DNA of 64,000 nucleotides from Breviolum minutum Mf 1.05b.01 (Eukaryota; Sar; Dinophyceae; Suessiales; Symbiodiniaceae): positions 332,773-396,772 of the forward strand of contig DF239050.1 of NCBI GenBank assembly GCA_000507305.1. Reading direction: 5' to 3'. Both the position numbers and the translations under genes were made by a program. Of the stretch, positions 12,982 to 24,911 are shown one piece after another. Below the pieces are notes generated by a model that was not told the DNA's origin, made no database searches, and saw only the letters and a program-made list of their open reading frames with translations. Positions within the stretch are counted from its first letter, which is position 1. Each line of letters begins with the position of its first letter.

Positions 12982-15900
12982 AAGTTGCGACTGAACCATC
13001 CGGAGCAATTCTCGAACATCTCTCACGGTTGCTGTATTGGAGCCGCGACCATTCCTTTGCAACGGTGAGGCCTCTTTTTGCTCTTCTTTGACGATCTTTT
13101 ACCCTCATCCTAGGTTCCCTTGCTTAGAATCGCTGGGCAGATTCAGAATGAAATGTGTTGCTTCGAATCTGCTTCTACGTTGGCTTTCTCATATTTACAG
13201 CATGTGTTGATCGATTAGATTCTTCTGGGTCTAAAATAGCTTGCAAGGCTTGAACCAAGGGTGGAACATGGTGGAACGTCGAAGCACATGCTTTACATAC
13301 GTCCCAATTGCAACCAAGGTGCAACATCAATTCTATCATCTTCCTTGATAGCACAAGGCCCCACCGTTCCAGGGAGGGAACCATGATTGCTGCTTTATCA
13401 GTATTCAGTTGAACGTTTTGCGTTGTATGATTCATGGGCTTGGCAGCATGTCGCGAGCGGAAGAATCGCATGAACTACGCTGTCTGGACTATCTTTGACT
13501 GCAAGGAAGTCTCTCAAATGTCATCATCTCGCCCTGACGCTCCAAATCTTCATAGACCATCTCCAACATCTCCCCCAGAATCACGACATCTACCTTCACG
13601 CTGGAGAGGATGCTGGCTATCTGACAGGACAGGGCGACAACCAGCGCCAGCGGGAGTTTGGAAATCTCAAAAATCAAGTTGTCGAACATCCACCTTCATG
13701 CTTCAACGCCAACACCACGACAACGGTTTCAACACAGAATCCGGCAAGTTATAATATGTTTTTCTCAGTGAATCGTCGTTGCACATCAGCGTGAGCCTCA
13801 GTATGATGTATATTACACAAGTGTCTGAGTATATATGACTGGATATGACTCATATGAGCGTACTGCGTATTGACTATTCACTGTAAACGAATATGCCAAG
13901 GTTAATTCTTCTTTATCCCCTCACTCGTCGAGCCTCTGGATCTGTGAGATATTGCTGGAAGCTGTGAAGCGATATCGTCGCATCAGGACTATGTCCCAAG
14001 GCTTCCTGTTTTTATCATCTAAAAGTCAGTGCAGAGTGCACTTGGCAAGGAACTTTGGTGTTTAATCTCCTCTCCTACTGAGTTTGGATAGCAGTGAATG
14101 GAGGGAACTGCGTAACATCCAAACAGGACAAACTAGGAAAGAGATAGAAGGATAAGCCACTGTCAGGAGAGATAACTCCATACGACAAGTTTTTACAGCA
14201 ACTCCAAAAGCGATGACAGATAATAGCAAATCACATGGATAATGAATTGACGATGGTTGAATGGATATCCCACAAGAGCAACCAAGATAAAACTGGGATT
14301 CCGAAGGCTTGGGAGATCCCAACAACTTCAGAAACTCAGAAGCAAAGCTCGACCCGCATCACTGAAACGTTCCAAGCATCCATTTTTGCACGCACTGTGT
14401 TGGCTACATAGCTGATGGCCAAGCCCTCCTTTTGTGAACTGGCAATGGCTCCGACTGCCTCCACCAAACATCCTTGCAGCACGATCCATCAGGTGCTATC
14501 ATTCTATAGATTGTGTGCCAGCCCCTAAAACTCCCTACAACAAAGCCCGAGCACACTCATACGAGAAAACATATCAATACCAACTATATATATCAATTAA
14601 TAAATTGATATCATCATCATCATCATCATCATCATAATCATCATCATCATCATCATCATCATCAAAGTGAGAAAATACTCCTTTGCTCAGTGCCATCCAA
14701 GCTTCCCACCAACATATATAGAACTGTGATTGCTACAAGAAGAACATATACAAGGCCTATGATCCATAGGATTGGACTCTGAGAACCCAAGGACTTGATC
14801 ATCGGCGAATAATCAGCAAGAAGACCGTCCAGTAGCAATGTGTTCATGGCTTCAGGCACAGAAGGGAACAAACTCATGCCTACCTTAGAGGCAAAACGCA
14901 AAATGTTGACCTATCTCAAAGGGATGCAATGGGAAAATCGGTATGGGAAATGTAGAGGAATGCCGTCAGAATACTGCAAGACTCAACAAACACTATGGAG
15001 TGAGTGTAATTACGCTTCTCTCCTTCAATTTTTGAAAGGAGCCCAACAAATCTTCATGTGGATGCTAATTTCAGAGATCAAAATATAATCAACATGTTCT
15101 TCCTTCGAAATGGAAGAAACATGAATAAAACTCACCTAAGACCTTGCAGAACACATCAGGGAAGGCGCTGTAGAAGCATCCGTCGCTTGTCGCAGAACGA
15201 CTGCGAAGATATAGATGATTACCTCAGCCGCAGCTGCAATGGAAAACAAACATCCTGTAGAATTGAAATCCAAAACTTTCAAAGCGTTGAACATGTTTTG
15301 AAAATCAAAGTGACTCAATAAAGTCAGTATGAATTTGGCAATAATCTTCTATAGTCTTAAGCGGTCTTAGACTCAGGCCAGCCAAACGAAGAAGAATACC
15401 AACACTGATCTTGCTGCAAAGCCCATTGCCTGTGTATTGTGATGTATTTTAAAAACGCTGCAAGTGTACAAAAACAAGCAACAAATCAAGCAGGACATGA
15501 AAAACAGTTGAGGCAGGATATGGCATGATGATGCATGATGTGCAGGTGATGCATGTGTGACAAAGAGCGGATCTCGGAATCCATTGCCTTCAAAATAATG
15601 ACCAACTCGGGTACGGAGCGGATGAACCTCCACTGTGAAGCAACATGCTGTGAATGAACTTGAATGAAGCAAGTTTGCCTGGAATGTAAATTGGTACAAA
15701 AATGTACAGTCAGATCAACCGGATCAACCGGATCAACGGTGGCGTCAATGTTGATTTATCAATAATATCAATACATGGTGAATGCAAGGATGTCCATCAG
15801 TCAGGCAAATGTCTGCAAGGTCCAGCCTTGAGATTCTTGACAGCCGCAGCAGCTTCACCATACCTTTCATGGCATTACACGAGCATGGACACCGATGGAC

Positions 15901-17753
15901 ACCATTGGATGCTTCATGCATAAATATATCTTCATGAGGTGTAGGGCATATTGTTCCTTCATACCAAAATTATCCAAAATTCAATCCGATTCATTCCGCG
16001 CCGAGGCTCGCATCATTCGCAGGAAGGAAATGTTGAGAACATCTGCTGCATCTGTTCCAGCTGCAATGATGATGATTGGAACCAACCATGTCTCGACGAC
16101 CATGTTGGCAACCAGGGCTGCATCAAAGAGGAACCATGGGTCCATGAGTGCTCTCCGTTTTGATGCAAATGCTCCGAATCGAATCATGATTTCTAAAAAG
16201 AAGTAAGTGCAAAAGGTCTGCTCGACGACTTGGAAGATCGTATCCTCGAGATCAGATGCACAGCTTCAACAACGTTCATGCTGCTTTAAGCTCCATGGTT
16301 TTGACATTCGTTCAGATTCAGATTCAAATTCACCGGTTCAGCGACACTAATCTATAAGAAACTGAGAAACATCTTTTTGCCAAGAGTCTGCTTCTGTGAG
16401 GATGGCGCTTGAGTTGTAGTCAATGTCGATAGCAATCCATATTGCATTGAGGGCAACAACGGATACAGTAAGGTTATCGAAAATGTAGTGACGAGCAATT
16501 CGTTGGCAAAACCCAGTTGTGTGGTAGTAGTCAAAAACATTGTATTGCGGGCGCAGCAATGCTTTGCGAGCTCTCTCTTTGAAAGCATCCTTGTCTTGAA
16601 GCCCCAGTTTTTTCTGAGCAACAGGCTGCATTACTTTTGTTTTGGCTTGTGCCTGTTTCCTCTTGTGGTGGTGATGAGGCTTTTGTGAATAGTCAGCATC
16701 TGTCTGAACGTGTTCATCACGACTGTGATACTCAGTCTGTGCCGAAATTTCCCGGACTCGCTTCATCTTTCTGACTCGGGCAGCCATGTGAAGATCCTCA
16801 CGGGGTCCGATCTCGCAGATCTCCTCTTCAGGTCCCTCTGTCTGTGACGGCTCCTTGCATACTGCTCTTTGAAAATCAATTTCCTCGGCAGGTTCCTCTC
16901 TTGCACTGTCAGATAACAACATCATTGGGACTTCTTCTGCCGGCATGTTCTGTAAGACTAACTTATCCACGGCAGTCACAGCTTGCATTGGTAAATAGTC
17001 AATCTCCAAATGTCTTTGGACTTTTATAATCTCATTCATAAGCATACGAAAATCCTCCTCAAAGAGCATCATTGACTTCCGAATCTCTGCCGAGATCTGC
17101 GAAAAATCTATCGTCGGAGCTTTGAAAGCTTCAAGCTCTTGAAGAGCTAAAGAAATATCTGGAGCTCCAACGCTCTGAAGTTCACGGATCTTCTGCAACA
17201 AATGCATGCTTTGGCCATCCAGCATCTTTTGCAGATCAATCTTGCCCGCCAGACTTTGCATGCAAATGTCCATATCGCTCTTTTTGTTTACCATGCCTAG
17301 CTGATCTGACATCTTCGTAAGCTGCTCATGAATCTGCGAAATCTGCTCTTCCCTTCTCAAAACAAGTCTTCGATTTGCTTCGTTTTGTTCACGTGTACGG
17401 ATCTCTGGAGATGATGCCCGTTGAGATGATTCTTTCGTTTCCATCGCTTGAAGCTTCTCTGTGAGCGAATCAAGCTTAGCAGCAAGTGACTCATTGTGAT
17501 TCTCAACAATGTCAGACACTTCTGACCTAATGCTTTGTGCTGTTTGCCGCATCTCTGATTTCACATTCACTAAGATCTCATCTCCCATGCAACCCAAACC
17601 TTGTCGACAAAATTCTAAAGCTTCTGCATAGGCCGATTCCTTGCCACGATTGAAGGCCTGTACATTGGCATTTCGTCGCTGTGGTGCCTTGGACCAAGGC
17701 TTAAGGCTTAAGCAGAACTTTGGTTTTTCCTTTCGGATTGCGTTTCTTTTCAA
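12982..17753 (-). CDS. Single-domain voltage-gated cation channel with long coiled-coil N-terminus
   Basis: Nine exons were found; eight of them are listed with good boundaries. Exon A (16371-17753, start not certain) encodes about 400 residues of charged coiled coil and then S1 (FDNLTVSVVALNAIWIAIDI). Exon B (16008-16244) starts DTIFQVVEQTFCTYFFLEIM and covers S2, S3 and the start of S4. Exon C (15817-15852) reads LLRLSRISRLDL, and exon D (15569-15632) reads WRFIRSVPELVIILKAM. Exon E (15178-15254) is S5 (EVIIYIFAVVLRQATD). Exon F (14706-14883) is the pore and S6 (FPSVPEAMNTLLLDGLLADY, then VLLVAITVLYMLVG). Exon G (14396-14472) reads LVEAVGAIASSQKEGLAISY. Exon H is about 13513-13593 and exon I 12982-13054 (RGSNTATVRDVRELLRMVQS). 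Phases agree from A through G. S4 has five Arg at exact three-residue spacing. It is a plasma-membrane, probably tetrameric channel; ion selectivity cannot be told. Dinoflagellates carry large families of such channels. Confidence 0.85.
14610..14664. repeat. ATC/TCA microsatellite in a channel intron
   Basis: About 18 units of the trinucleotide TCA, interrupted once (TAATCA). It lies in the intron between the pore/S6 exon and the next exon of the ion-channel gene. Confidence 0.95.
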
Positions 17754-17929
17754 AACAATCTGAATTTATCATAGATTCATTTTTATTGCAATTCTTTTTG
17801 ATGGGAATTTGGCAATTTAGCTCCCAAACAAATTTTCCAACAATCTGGTTGGAAAGACTTGCCTTTATCAACATCTTGATGTTTAACTAACGAACAATAG
17901 TCTGAGAACAGGGCAATTCCCCTGAGATT

Positions 17930-18015
17930 TGTTGATTCTTGCCAAGAAACCCGCTCGATGTACGAGACACTCAGCGAATCGTTGGTCGGCATTGGCGCGG
18001 AGTTGTGCATGTTTG
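17930..18015 (-). CDS. Possible first exon of the ion-channel gene
   Basis: An ATG at 18015 opens a frame reading MHNSAPMPTNDSLSVSYIER, followed by a GCAAGA sequence that could be a GC donor near 17942. Just downstream, the large channel exon could begin at an acceptor inside its open frame (GTCCAAG followed by GCACCACAGCG, about 17695). A soluble polar N-terminus would fit. Whether translation starts here or at the in-frame ATG at 17753 is not settled. Confidence 0.3.
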
Positions 18016-18079
18016 GAGGGCTTTTTTTGAGTGTGCGACTTTTCAATTGCTTCAACCATGGCCTAGGCCATCCAAATTC

Positions 18080-18690
18080 CATTCAATCATGGAAAACCAG
18101 AGAATTAAAAGGGTTTTACAAATCTATCTTGCTGCAAAGTGCTCGGACTGTACAGGGCACCAATCATCAGGTGGGCTGGCCAAGATCACAATCTGTTTGA
18201 TATATCTCAGCTGCAAATGGCTCAGAATGGAGCAAAGACAAATGAGTTTAAAGTGCTGGATATATGCGTGCAGAGAAGCTTGGCACAATCAAGATATCAT
18301 TTAATTCATAATATGTATAGTATTCTCATTATATCAGAGGTGTCCCCAACAACTTTTTTCAACTTTTTGATTGTGGGGAAGAGTTGGTCAGATTCAGGTT
18401 GTCTGTCACAGGACTCACGGAAAATTTGGCAGAGGCAAACAAGGTTTTGTGCCATGAATTCTTTTTATTAACTATCAAACTTTGATCCAACATTGGTCTG
18501 ATGATGCCCTGCGCTTATCAAACATAACATCTCAACTACGGTCAGAATATGTTTTGTATTTTGTGAAAAATACTAATACACTCTACTGCTGAACTGCGGT
18601 GAGGGTGTGCAGCGCATCACGCAAAATACTACAATAGGACGCAGTTTGTGATTGTTCTTGTTGAACCTGGTAGTCCCTAGTGGTACCCGC
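18080..18690. other. Intergenic stretch upstream of the channel gene
   Basis: AT-rich sequence without a convincing exon on either strand. Open frames on the plus strand here are short, lack domain signatures and have no splice context. It separates the 5' end of the channel gene from the palindromic minisatellite. Confidence 0.5.
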
Positions 18691-18699
18691 CTTTTTCAC

Positions 18700-19245
18700 T
18701 GTTCTCACTGTACCCGGCATGCCGGGTACACAATTCACTTCACAAAGCTATTGATGCTAGCAATCACCTGTAATTCAAAGTTACTGTTGCAAACGTTTTT
18801 GGGAATTACAGGTTTTTTGGCTACTGCCTTTTTAACTGTTCACACTGTACCCGGCATGCAGGGTGTACCCGGCATGCCGGGTACACCAATACACCCGGCA
18901 TGCCGGGTACACAATTCTTTTCACAAAGCTTTTGATGCTAGCAATCACCTGGAATTCAAAGTTACTTTTGCAAACGTTTTTGGGAATTACAGGTTTTTTG
19001 GCTACTGCCTTTTTAACTGTTCACACTGTACCCGGCATGCAGGGTGTACCCGGCATGCCGGGTACACCAATACACCCGGCATGCCGGGTACACAATTCTT
19101 TTCACAAAGCTTTTGATGCTAGCAATCACCTGGAATTCAAAGTTACTTTTGCAAACGTTTTTGGGAATTACAGGTTTTTTGGCTACTGCCTTTTTAACTG
19201 TTCACAATGTACCCGGCATGCAGGGTGTACCCGGCATGCCGGGTA
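18700..19245. repeat. 181-bp minisatellite carrying GC-rich perfect palindromes
   Basis: A unit of 181 bp repeats at 18830-19010 and 19011-19191, with partial copies on both sides. Each full unit contains the 20-bp perfect palindrome GTACCCGGCATGCCGGGTAC, one imperfect copy (with GCAGGG) and one copy with the 16-bp core ACCCGGCATGCCGGGT. A lone perfect copy sits at 18710-18729. The rest of the unit is AT-rich. Copies are nearly identical, with a few point differences in the leftmost copy, so expansion is recent. It lies between the 3' end of the KH gene and the 5' end of the channel gene. Open frames of 93-154 codons run through it on the plus strand, but they only reflect the absence of stops in the unit. 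Confidence 0.95.
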
Positions 19246-19401
19246 TTCCAGGTACAACCTCGTTGATCCAACAAAAACACTTGGGCAGCCTTCTGGTCCT
19301 GCATTCGTTTTCAATTGACTTGTAAGGCCTCTCCCAAGTAGAAGGTGTCATTTTCTTCAGCTTGAAGATCTATATCATTAATAAAACCTTGCCATCAACA
19401 A

Positions 19402-19539
19402 AAAATCAACTTGGACCTGTCAAGGATGGGTCCCCCCAAGATGAGCTTGCCGAGCTGGCGAGGTCATATAATCAGTCAAAAAACCAACTTGGACCTGTCA
19501 GGGATGGGTCCCCCCCAAGATGAGCTTGCCGAGCTGGCN
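19402..19539. repeat. Direct duplication of about 55 bp next to an ambiguous base
   Basis: The segment at 19402-19458 (CTTGGACCTGTCAAGGATGG, then CCCCCC, then AAGATGAGCTTGCCGAGCTG) recurs at 19481-19538 with one substitution (CAGG for CAAG) and one extra C in the C run. The single N of the window, at 19539, sits exactly at the end of the second copy, so the assembly is uncertain here. Confidence 0.9.
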
Positions 19540-19873
19540 GCCTACTGTTTTGCAAAGAAAATCCATAAACAAACAACATCAAAATGTGACAGCGGGACGG
19601 GTCTGTATATTCTCTCTGTATTGCGTAAATTGCTGGGTTTTAAGACGCTTTGGCACATCATTTTGCACTCTGCGAGCAAAATCTCCATGGCTTCAGAATG
19701 CCACGATTTGGTGGCAATAAGCTTGACATTTGGTGATGGATCCATGTCATCCAGTGCAACTAAGAGATGAAAAAAAACTCCAAATTTGTGAAATTCGATT
19801 TCACATGGCACACATTGCATGGATGAGATGCCCAGCGAGGTGCTTTGATGGAGGGGACGTAAGCTCGGTTCAG

Positions 19874-20407
19874 CTAGTATTGTCCAGGTGGAGGCATACC
19901 CATCTGTCCGGGTCGAATCATTCCTGGAAATCACAGCATCGTCAAAGGGGCATTTTTCGAAAAGCGCTTCAAGCCAAGCACGGATATCAAATTATATTCG
20001 AACTCAATGATTACTTATAGCAATTTCCAGGGCTTTATGATATTCATTGATAGCCAGGTGAGTTTCGGCGTTGGTTTCACCCACTTCAACACTTCCTCTC
20101 TCTACACTTGTATACAGCTGTTGAATCTCCTGCTTGTTGAGGCATCATACCTCCTGTGCTCTTTGGCATGTTTTGCATGCCCATACCTCAAACCGAAATG
20201 GCAGTTCTCTCGAGTTTGCTAATGTTTGCTGCAGCTCAACCAAACTGAATCTCTTGTAGAACCCAGGCCCCCACCACAGCCGCCCATGCCTTTGCCACCC
20301 ATCCTTAGGTATATATCTGAACCACATTGGAGCAGCACAAAAGAAATGTTCGGCGCTCAGTGTACGTTTCCCTGCTCGGTTCATCGCTTTTGTCGTTGTT
20401 GTTGTGG

Positions 20408-20502
<95 letters not shown>

Positions 20503-22411
20503 GGTTGTGCTGATTGTGCTTGTGGAGGCGGCAGTCATCCTTATCTTCTGCTTGTTGCTAGACTCTACTTGTTCTTGTTGGTGTTCTGTCGGCTGTGGTT
20601 CTCATTTTTCTTCTTGTTGCTGCTGCTGGTGGTGGCAGGTTTTCTGCTGTTGTTAGATGTTTGTGCCAGTTACTACCCTAAAGAAAAAGAAATGCACTCT
20701 TCAGTCCCTGGCCCCATTCCCATGGGAGGGCCCATACCCTTGCCCATTCCTGGACCTGGCATGCGGCACACCCCATCCAAACTCATGTCAAGATCAGCAG
20801 GTTTGTCATCCTTTTTCCAACACTCTTTACATATCTTCATGATACCTTCTGAACTAATAACCTCTAGCCTTCCATCCAGTGAAGATGGATTCTTGTATCT
20901 CAGATATACTGTATGTAATGTATAATATACGCAGTATCCGTATATAAAAACATAGGATCCATGGATCCTATTTTCAACATGACAGGAAAAGTGTTTGACA
21001 AAATTAACCACTGGCCCTTGATTTCGCCTCGCCTCCGGGCATAGGTCCCATGCCACCTTTGCCAAGACCTGGACCTGGACCCATGCCTGGACCTTAGCAC
21101 GTCGGATTCAGTGAAAAAACGTCAGCAAAAAGGCCATGCGTCACCAGGAAAAAATATGACTGAAAACGAAATCTAAAATCATCTAAAATCTACAAAAACA
21201 GTAACGAAATGAAATTGAAATGTCATCAAAATCTGAATGGAAAAGCACAAAAGCACATCAACGTCCACGTTTTAAGTTCTGAAATTTCAGGTTGCCATGA
21301 TTGTGCGATTACAATTTGTGCATTGAAGAGAAACATCCATATCAATGACCTGAGTCTCCGACCCATACCTCCCATACCACCCATTCCACCACCCATCCCA
21401 AGACCAGGTCCTGGTGGCATACCTCCCATGCCACCCATTCCCATGCCACCGCCCATCCCCATGCCACCTTTGCCACCTGTCCATTCGATGCATTGCAGCA
21501 TTGGTCAACGTTGCTGGTTGCTGGGGTCGTTTGATTCAAAGTTTTGAACGAAAAGGAAGTTGAAAGTTTCGTAAGTTTCGACATAGAAACGCGCCTCCAC
21601 CCATGCCACCTTTGCCACCGAGTCCACCAATTGGTTGCATGCCACCCCTTGGTGTTTACTGTGGCAGGTCATGGTTGTAATTGATCGTAATATGTTGAAA
21701 TTGGCTCTGCTGCAAGCATGATAGCAACAATCTTGCAATGAATCAATCTTTCTTTTCTAACATCTTTGGCGTGATGAGACGTTCAGCTCTGGAAATTGTC
21801 AGACAATTCCTGAAAAAGCTACGCTACTTCGAAAGCTAAGTCCACCACAAGCCACCTGGAGGCTGGTAGCCAGCACCCATGGCTGGAGCCTTCCACACCC
21901 AATCACACCAGCCCATGGACAGCCCTAAGGTCGTTTCGTATCATTTCAGGCCTGGTCTTTGATCCAACTCTGCACATGAGCCTGAAAGTAAGGTGTTTTA
22001 AAAGGCAAAATCCCATTGTATACAGAGAATACAGCTTCTGCCATCCATATGAAGAGACAATTGGATTTGGCAATGTTGCATTTCTCACCTTGGCACGCTC
22101 TCTCACAGCAGGATCCGCTGTTGTAATGACCACTGCCTTTCCGCCTCCTGATCAAGTGGGTGAAGTGGAAGTAATTGTGAGTGCCCAGTCCCTCATGGAT
22201 TTTCGCCTGGCTGCGCGACAGAATCCATGTTGATCTGTGCCCCCGTGTCTGCGGCCATCTTTTTGATGGTTGCTCCCGCTGGACCTGACATGAATTGCAA
22301 TGTAGACTCATTGTGGTGCCGTTGGATTCAAGAAAAACATGTTGCCCAGAATGTGACCTTGCCTATGATCTTGCCAACCAAATGGCCAGGCACAATGATT
22401 GACTTGTCCAC
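19874..22411 (-). CDS. KH-domain RNA-binding protein with Gly-Met-Pro-rich tail
   Basis: Four phase-consistent exons rebuild a KH domain. Exon 22363-22411 reads VDKSIIVPGHLVGKIIG. Exon 22207-22284 begins PAGATIKKMAADTGAQINMD. Exon 22089-22147 contains KAVVITTADPAVRERAK. Exon 21952-21981 reads AHVQSWIKDQ. The RNA-binding loop GxxG is G-P-A-G, split by an intron. Downstream comes a chain of small exons rich in Gly, Met and Pro: 21856-21890 (APAMGAGYQPP), about 21597-21642 (GGMQPIGGLGGKGGMGG), about 21362-21478, about 21030-21095, about 20700-20790 (PGPGMGKGMGPPMGMGPG), about 20260-20310 and about 20110-20197. The last exon is 19874-19923, ending IRPGQMGMPPPGQY and a TAG stop. KH proteins bind single-stranded RNA; the tail resembles the low-complexity tails of hnRNP-type proteins. 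Only one KH domain was found. The true 5' end lies upstream of 22411. Confidence 0.8.
20388..20503. repeat. GTT microsatellite (about 31 pure units) in a KH-gene intron
   Basis: Pure GTT/TTG repeat from about 20408 to 20502, flanked by degenerate units. It lies between the Gly-Met exons near 20700 and 20300 of the KH gene. It generates homopolymer frames (Val, Leu or Cys on plus; Asn on minus) that are not genes. Confidence 0.95.
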
Positions 22412-22545
22412 CTGTAAACACACATGGTCCCTTCAAAGCAGATTGGGATAGATTGGGTCGAAAGTAGACCAGTCAAAATTGTTGCATCATGTTGCATCTA
22501 CATGGACCCGGTTTAGGGCTTTAGGATGCCATGGTTTACTGTGTC

Positions 22546-22977
22546 ATCTGATGTCATTCTCGCTGGAGAGGGAGAAAGAATCTGAAAGTTGAGCTTCGTG
22601 CGTTGCTTTGTCCAGCACCGGGTCCTGCAAAAATAATTTGTTGACACACCACGACAACGTCTGAGAATGCATGATGACGTCCAGAACGCTACGAGGCAAG
22701 TTCTTCCTCTAGGTGTGACACAGTGAATCTCATCTTGCAGTGGCCAACGCAATTCCAAAAACTCTTTGTTTCACTACTTCACCCCCTGCCTGGTGCAGAA
22801 TCCATCGTCACTAGAGTCTGGCAATGCACAACTTATCAAGCCAAGGATTGATGCTGGGTGCAGTGGTGCATATCCGAAAGCCATTGTGGACACTTCCATC
22901 AAAGCTCGGTACATCTTCAAACTGATCAATTTGTCATCTTTCCACACCTGACCGCCAGATGGTTGCCCAGCAGCCTG
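22546..22977 (-). CDS. Candidate exons upstream of the KH domain
   Basis: Exon 22790-22977 follows TGTTTCAG and stays open for about 62 codons to a GTGAAG donor; it contains WKDDKLISLKMYRALMEVST and PLHPASILGLISCALPDSSD. A second exon, about 22546-22624, follows TTTTTGCAG and reads DPVLDKATHEAQLSDSFSLS. Both are protein-like and on the strand of the KH gene. They are probably its N-terminal part, because only about 130 bp separates them from the first KH exon. No domain is recognised. Nothing clear is seen from 23.0 to 23.9 kb; several overlapping frames are open at 23.4-23.7 kb but none is convincing. Confidence 0.45.
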
Positions 22978-23936
22978 AAACAAAATCGAGTTTGAGTTTC
23001 TGAAGACCTTCAACTAGCCACAGAAAAGAAGCACTTTCTTGGAGCCCATGAAAAAAACAAAGCTGAATACAAGTTGCCAAAAGGTCGGCAAAACGTTGGC
23101 CATTTTTTTCTGCACTTTAGCTGATGCATTTGCAGTCTCACAGTACTACATACTGTGCCCAAAATGCATCGCCAGTAGCAAGCTCAAAAGATAGCAAAGA
23201 TTCAAGATGTCTGGAAGATGAGAAACTGTGAGTTTGTGAAACCTAGTAAATGAGATAAAAGAGCATCAGAAGAAAGCATGCTACTTTCTCACAGCCATGG
23301 GACAATCCCTTTGGCCGTACTGCATTAGCAAAACTTTGACCGCTCGCAGAAGACTGAGCGAGTCGCTCAGGTCAAATCAGTTTGATTCAGTTTCCTTTGT
23401 CCGCAAGGCGGTGTGCGACATGTGCATTAAAAAGCATGCAAGATCCGAATTGATGCAAGTCGCCATGTGAAGAAAACGGGGATTCCATGGAAAACCTCCA
23501 GATTTGGTGTAAGTGATATGGCTCATATGGCTCCATGCATGCTGGCATTGGCATTCGAATTTGGCTTCGCAAAGAATGCATTGGCAGCCAGGAAAAGATT
23601 TGAATAGATGAATCATGATGAATAGAATGGTTGTTTTGAATTTTGGGACAAATCCGAAACAACTGTGCAATTATGAGTTGACAGAAGGCACAGTTCCAAG
23701 CATTCTCCAACAGCCATGCACGATAACAGAATTAATACTGATACGGCAGAGCCACTAAGTGTACGGTAGTGTACATCTCGCAGATGTTAAATTATGAGTG
23801 ACTGAGTGACCACTCATTCAAATAATCCAAGCCGCGAGGCAGAAAGCAGCACAGTTTTTCACCATTGGGGCATGAGAGCTTTCATAGTTCAGCTCTTTTG
23901 CCCACCTGTAGAGCATCTAAATGCATTTAGCAACTT

Positions 23937-24590
23937 TCTTCTGAGCCACATGCTGAAATAGGTGTTGAACTCACTCGTAAGCGAGAAGTCAAAACTTGTA
24001 AACTGGAGCCCCAAGATGTCGCATTTCTCTCTTTCTCTTCAACAGCTGACGCAGACATTGCAGCTCTTTCTGAACGCCAGAGCCCCGGCCAAAAGCCTGA
24101 AACAGTGAAAGAGATCTCAGAAGACAACCCTCACATGTTTTTTTGGTGTGGACAAGTCAGATTAACAACACTGCATGACACTATCATAGACATGAAGCAG
24201 AAGAATGCATTTAAATGCATTTAAATTATCTTTCTAGATCTTTTTCTTGATTATCCTGATTTTCAGATGACGTCTGTCTATGATTTGGGACGGAAGCCAA
24301 CAGAAGGAATACCGGAATACCGTGCCTTGAGACCCAGTAGAATCGATCCGCTGATCTGGTTGCTCTTGCGTTGGTGGGGCACTCCCCTGCAGATTCAAGG
24401 CAAACATCTGAAAACATGATGTTGCATGTTGCAATTCTGAATTTAGATCTGATGACGCATTCATCTATTTCGTTCTGTTTTCCCTACTTCATACTCTATT
24501 AGCCTTTGCTTTCTTTGCTTCCAGTCGTTTTGATGTTTTGCGCATCACTGTCAATCTCATCCATTTCATATGTAGAACCCCGGGCACGTT
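23937..24590 (-). CDS. Candidate exons, unidentified
   Basis: Three exon-like minus-strand segments lie downstream of the phosphate transporter: about 24590-24510 (contains STYEMDEIDSDAQNIKTTGS), about 24413-24330 (after TTTTCAG, contains SAPPTQEQPDQRIDSTGSQG) and about 24100-23937 (contains AAMSASAVEEKERNATSWGS, ending at a stop). All are hydrophilic, as expected of a cytoplasmic tail. They could be the end of the transporter gene, if the stop at 24912 is not used, or a separate gene. Phases were not resolved. Confidence 0.35.
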
Positions 24591-24911
24591 CGCTAGATTT
24601 GATTGACTGGATTCCCCAAAATGGCCAAATCGAAAGAAATCAGACTTTTTGAGAAAGTTGCGGCAAAAAAAACATGTCAAAATATCATCCAAACACACCC
24701 AGGCAAGTGACGCTTGGCCACGTCCCTTCGCGATGACTTTGGTCATCGCTTTCGGTTCGAATGGGAGTTAGATCCTGTCGAAAACCTGGAGCGGATGAAA
24801 GTCAGGTGAATTCTGCTTAAATTCATTCTGTAGCATTCAGCTGTTTTCTGGCTGGGCACAAAAGGAGAATTTCAAAATGCAATTTCCTTGAAAATGATCG
24901 AAATATCATCA

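Noticed and set aside
16488..17029. Plus-strand frames of 60-66 codons over the channel gene.
   Set aside because: They are antisense to the coiled-coil exon of the channel.
18652..19325. Three overlapping plus-strand frames (93-154 codons) rich in VPGMPG-like sequence, suggesting a collagen-like protein.
   Set aside because: They arise because the 181-bp repeat has no stops. The period is not a multiple of three, so the frame shifts every unit, and there is no domain or splice context.
20226..20925. Plus-strand frames with long Val, Leu or Cys runs, and a minus-strand poly-Asn frame.
   Set aside because: They are translations of the GTT microsatellite in an intron of the KH gene.
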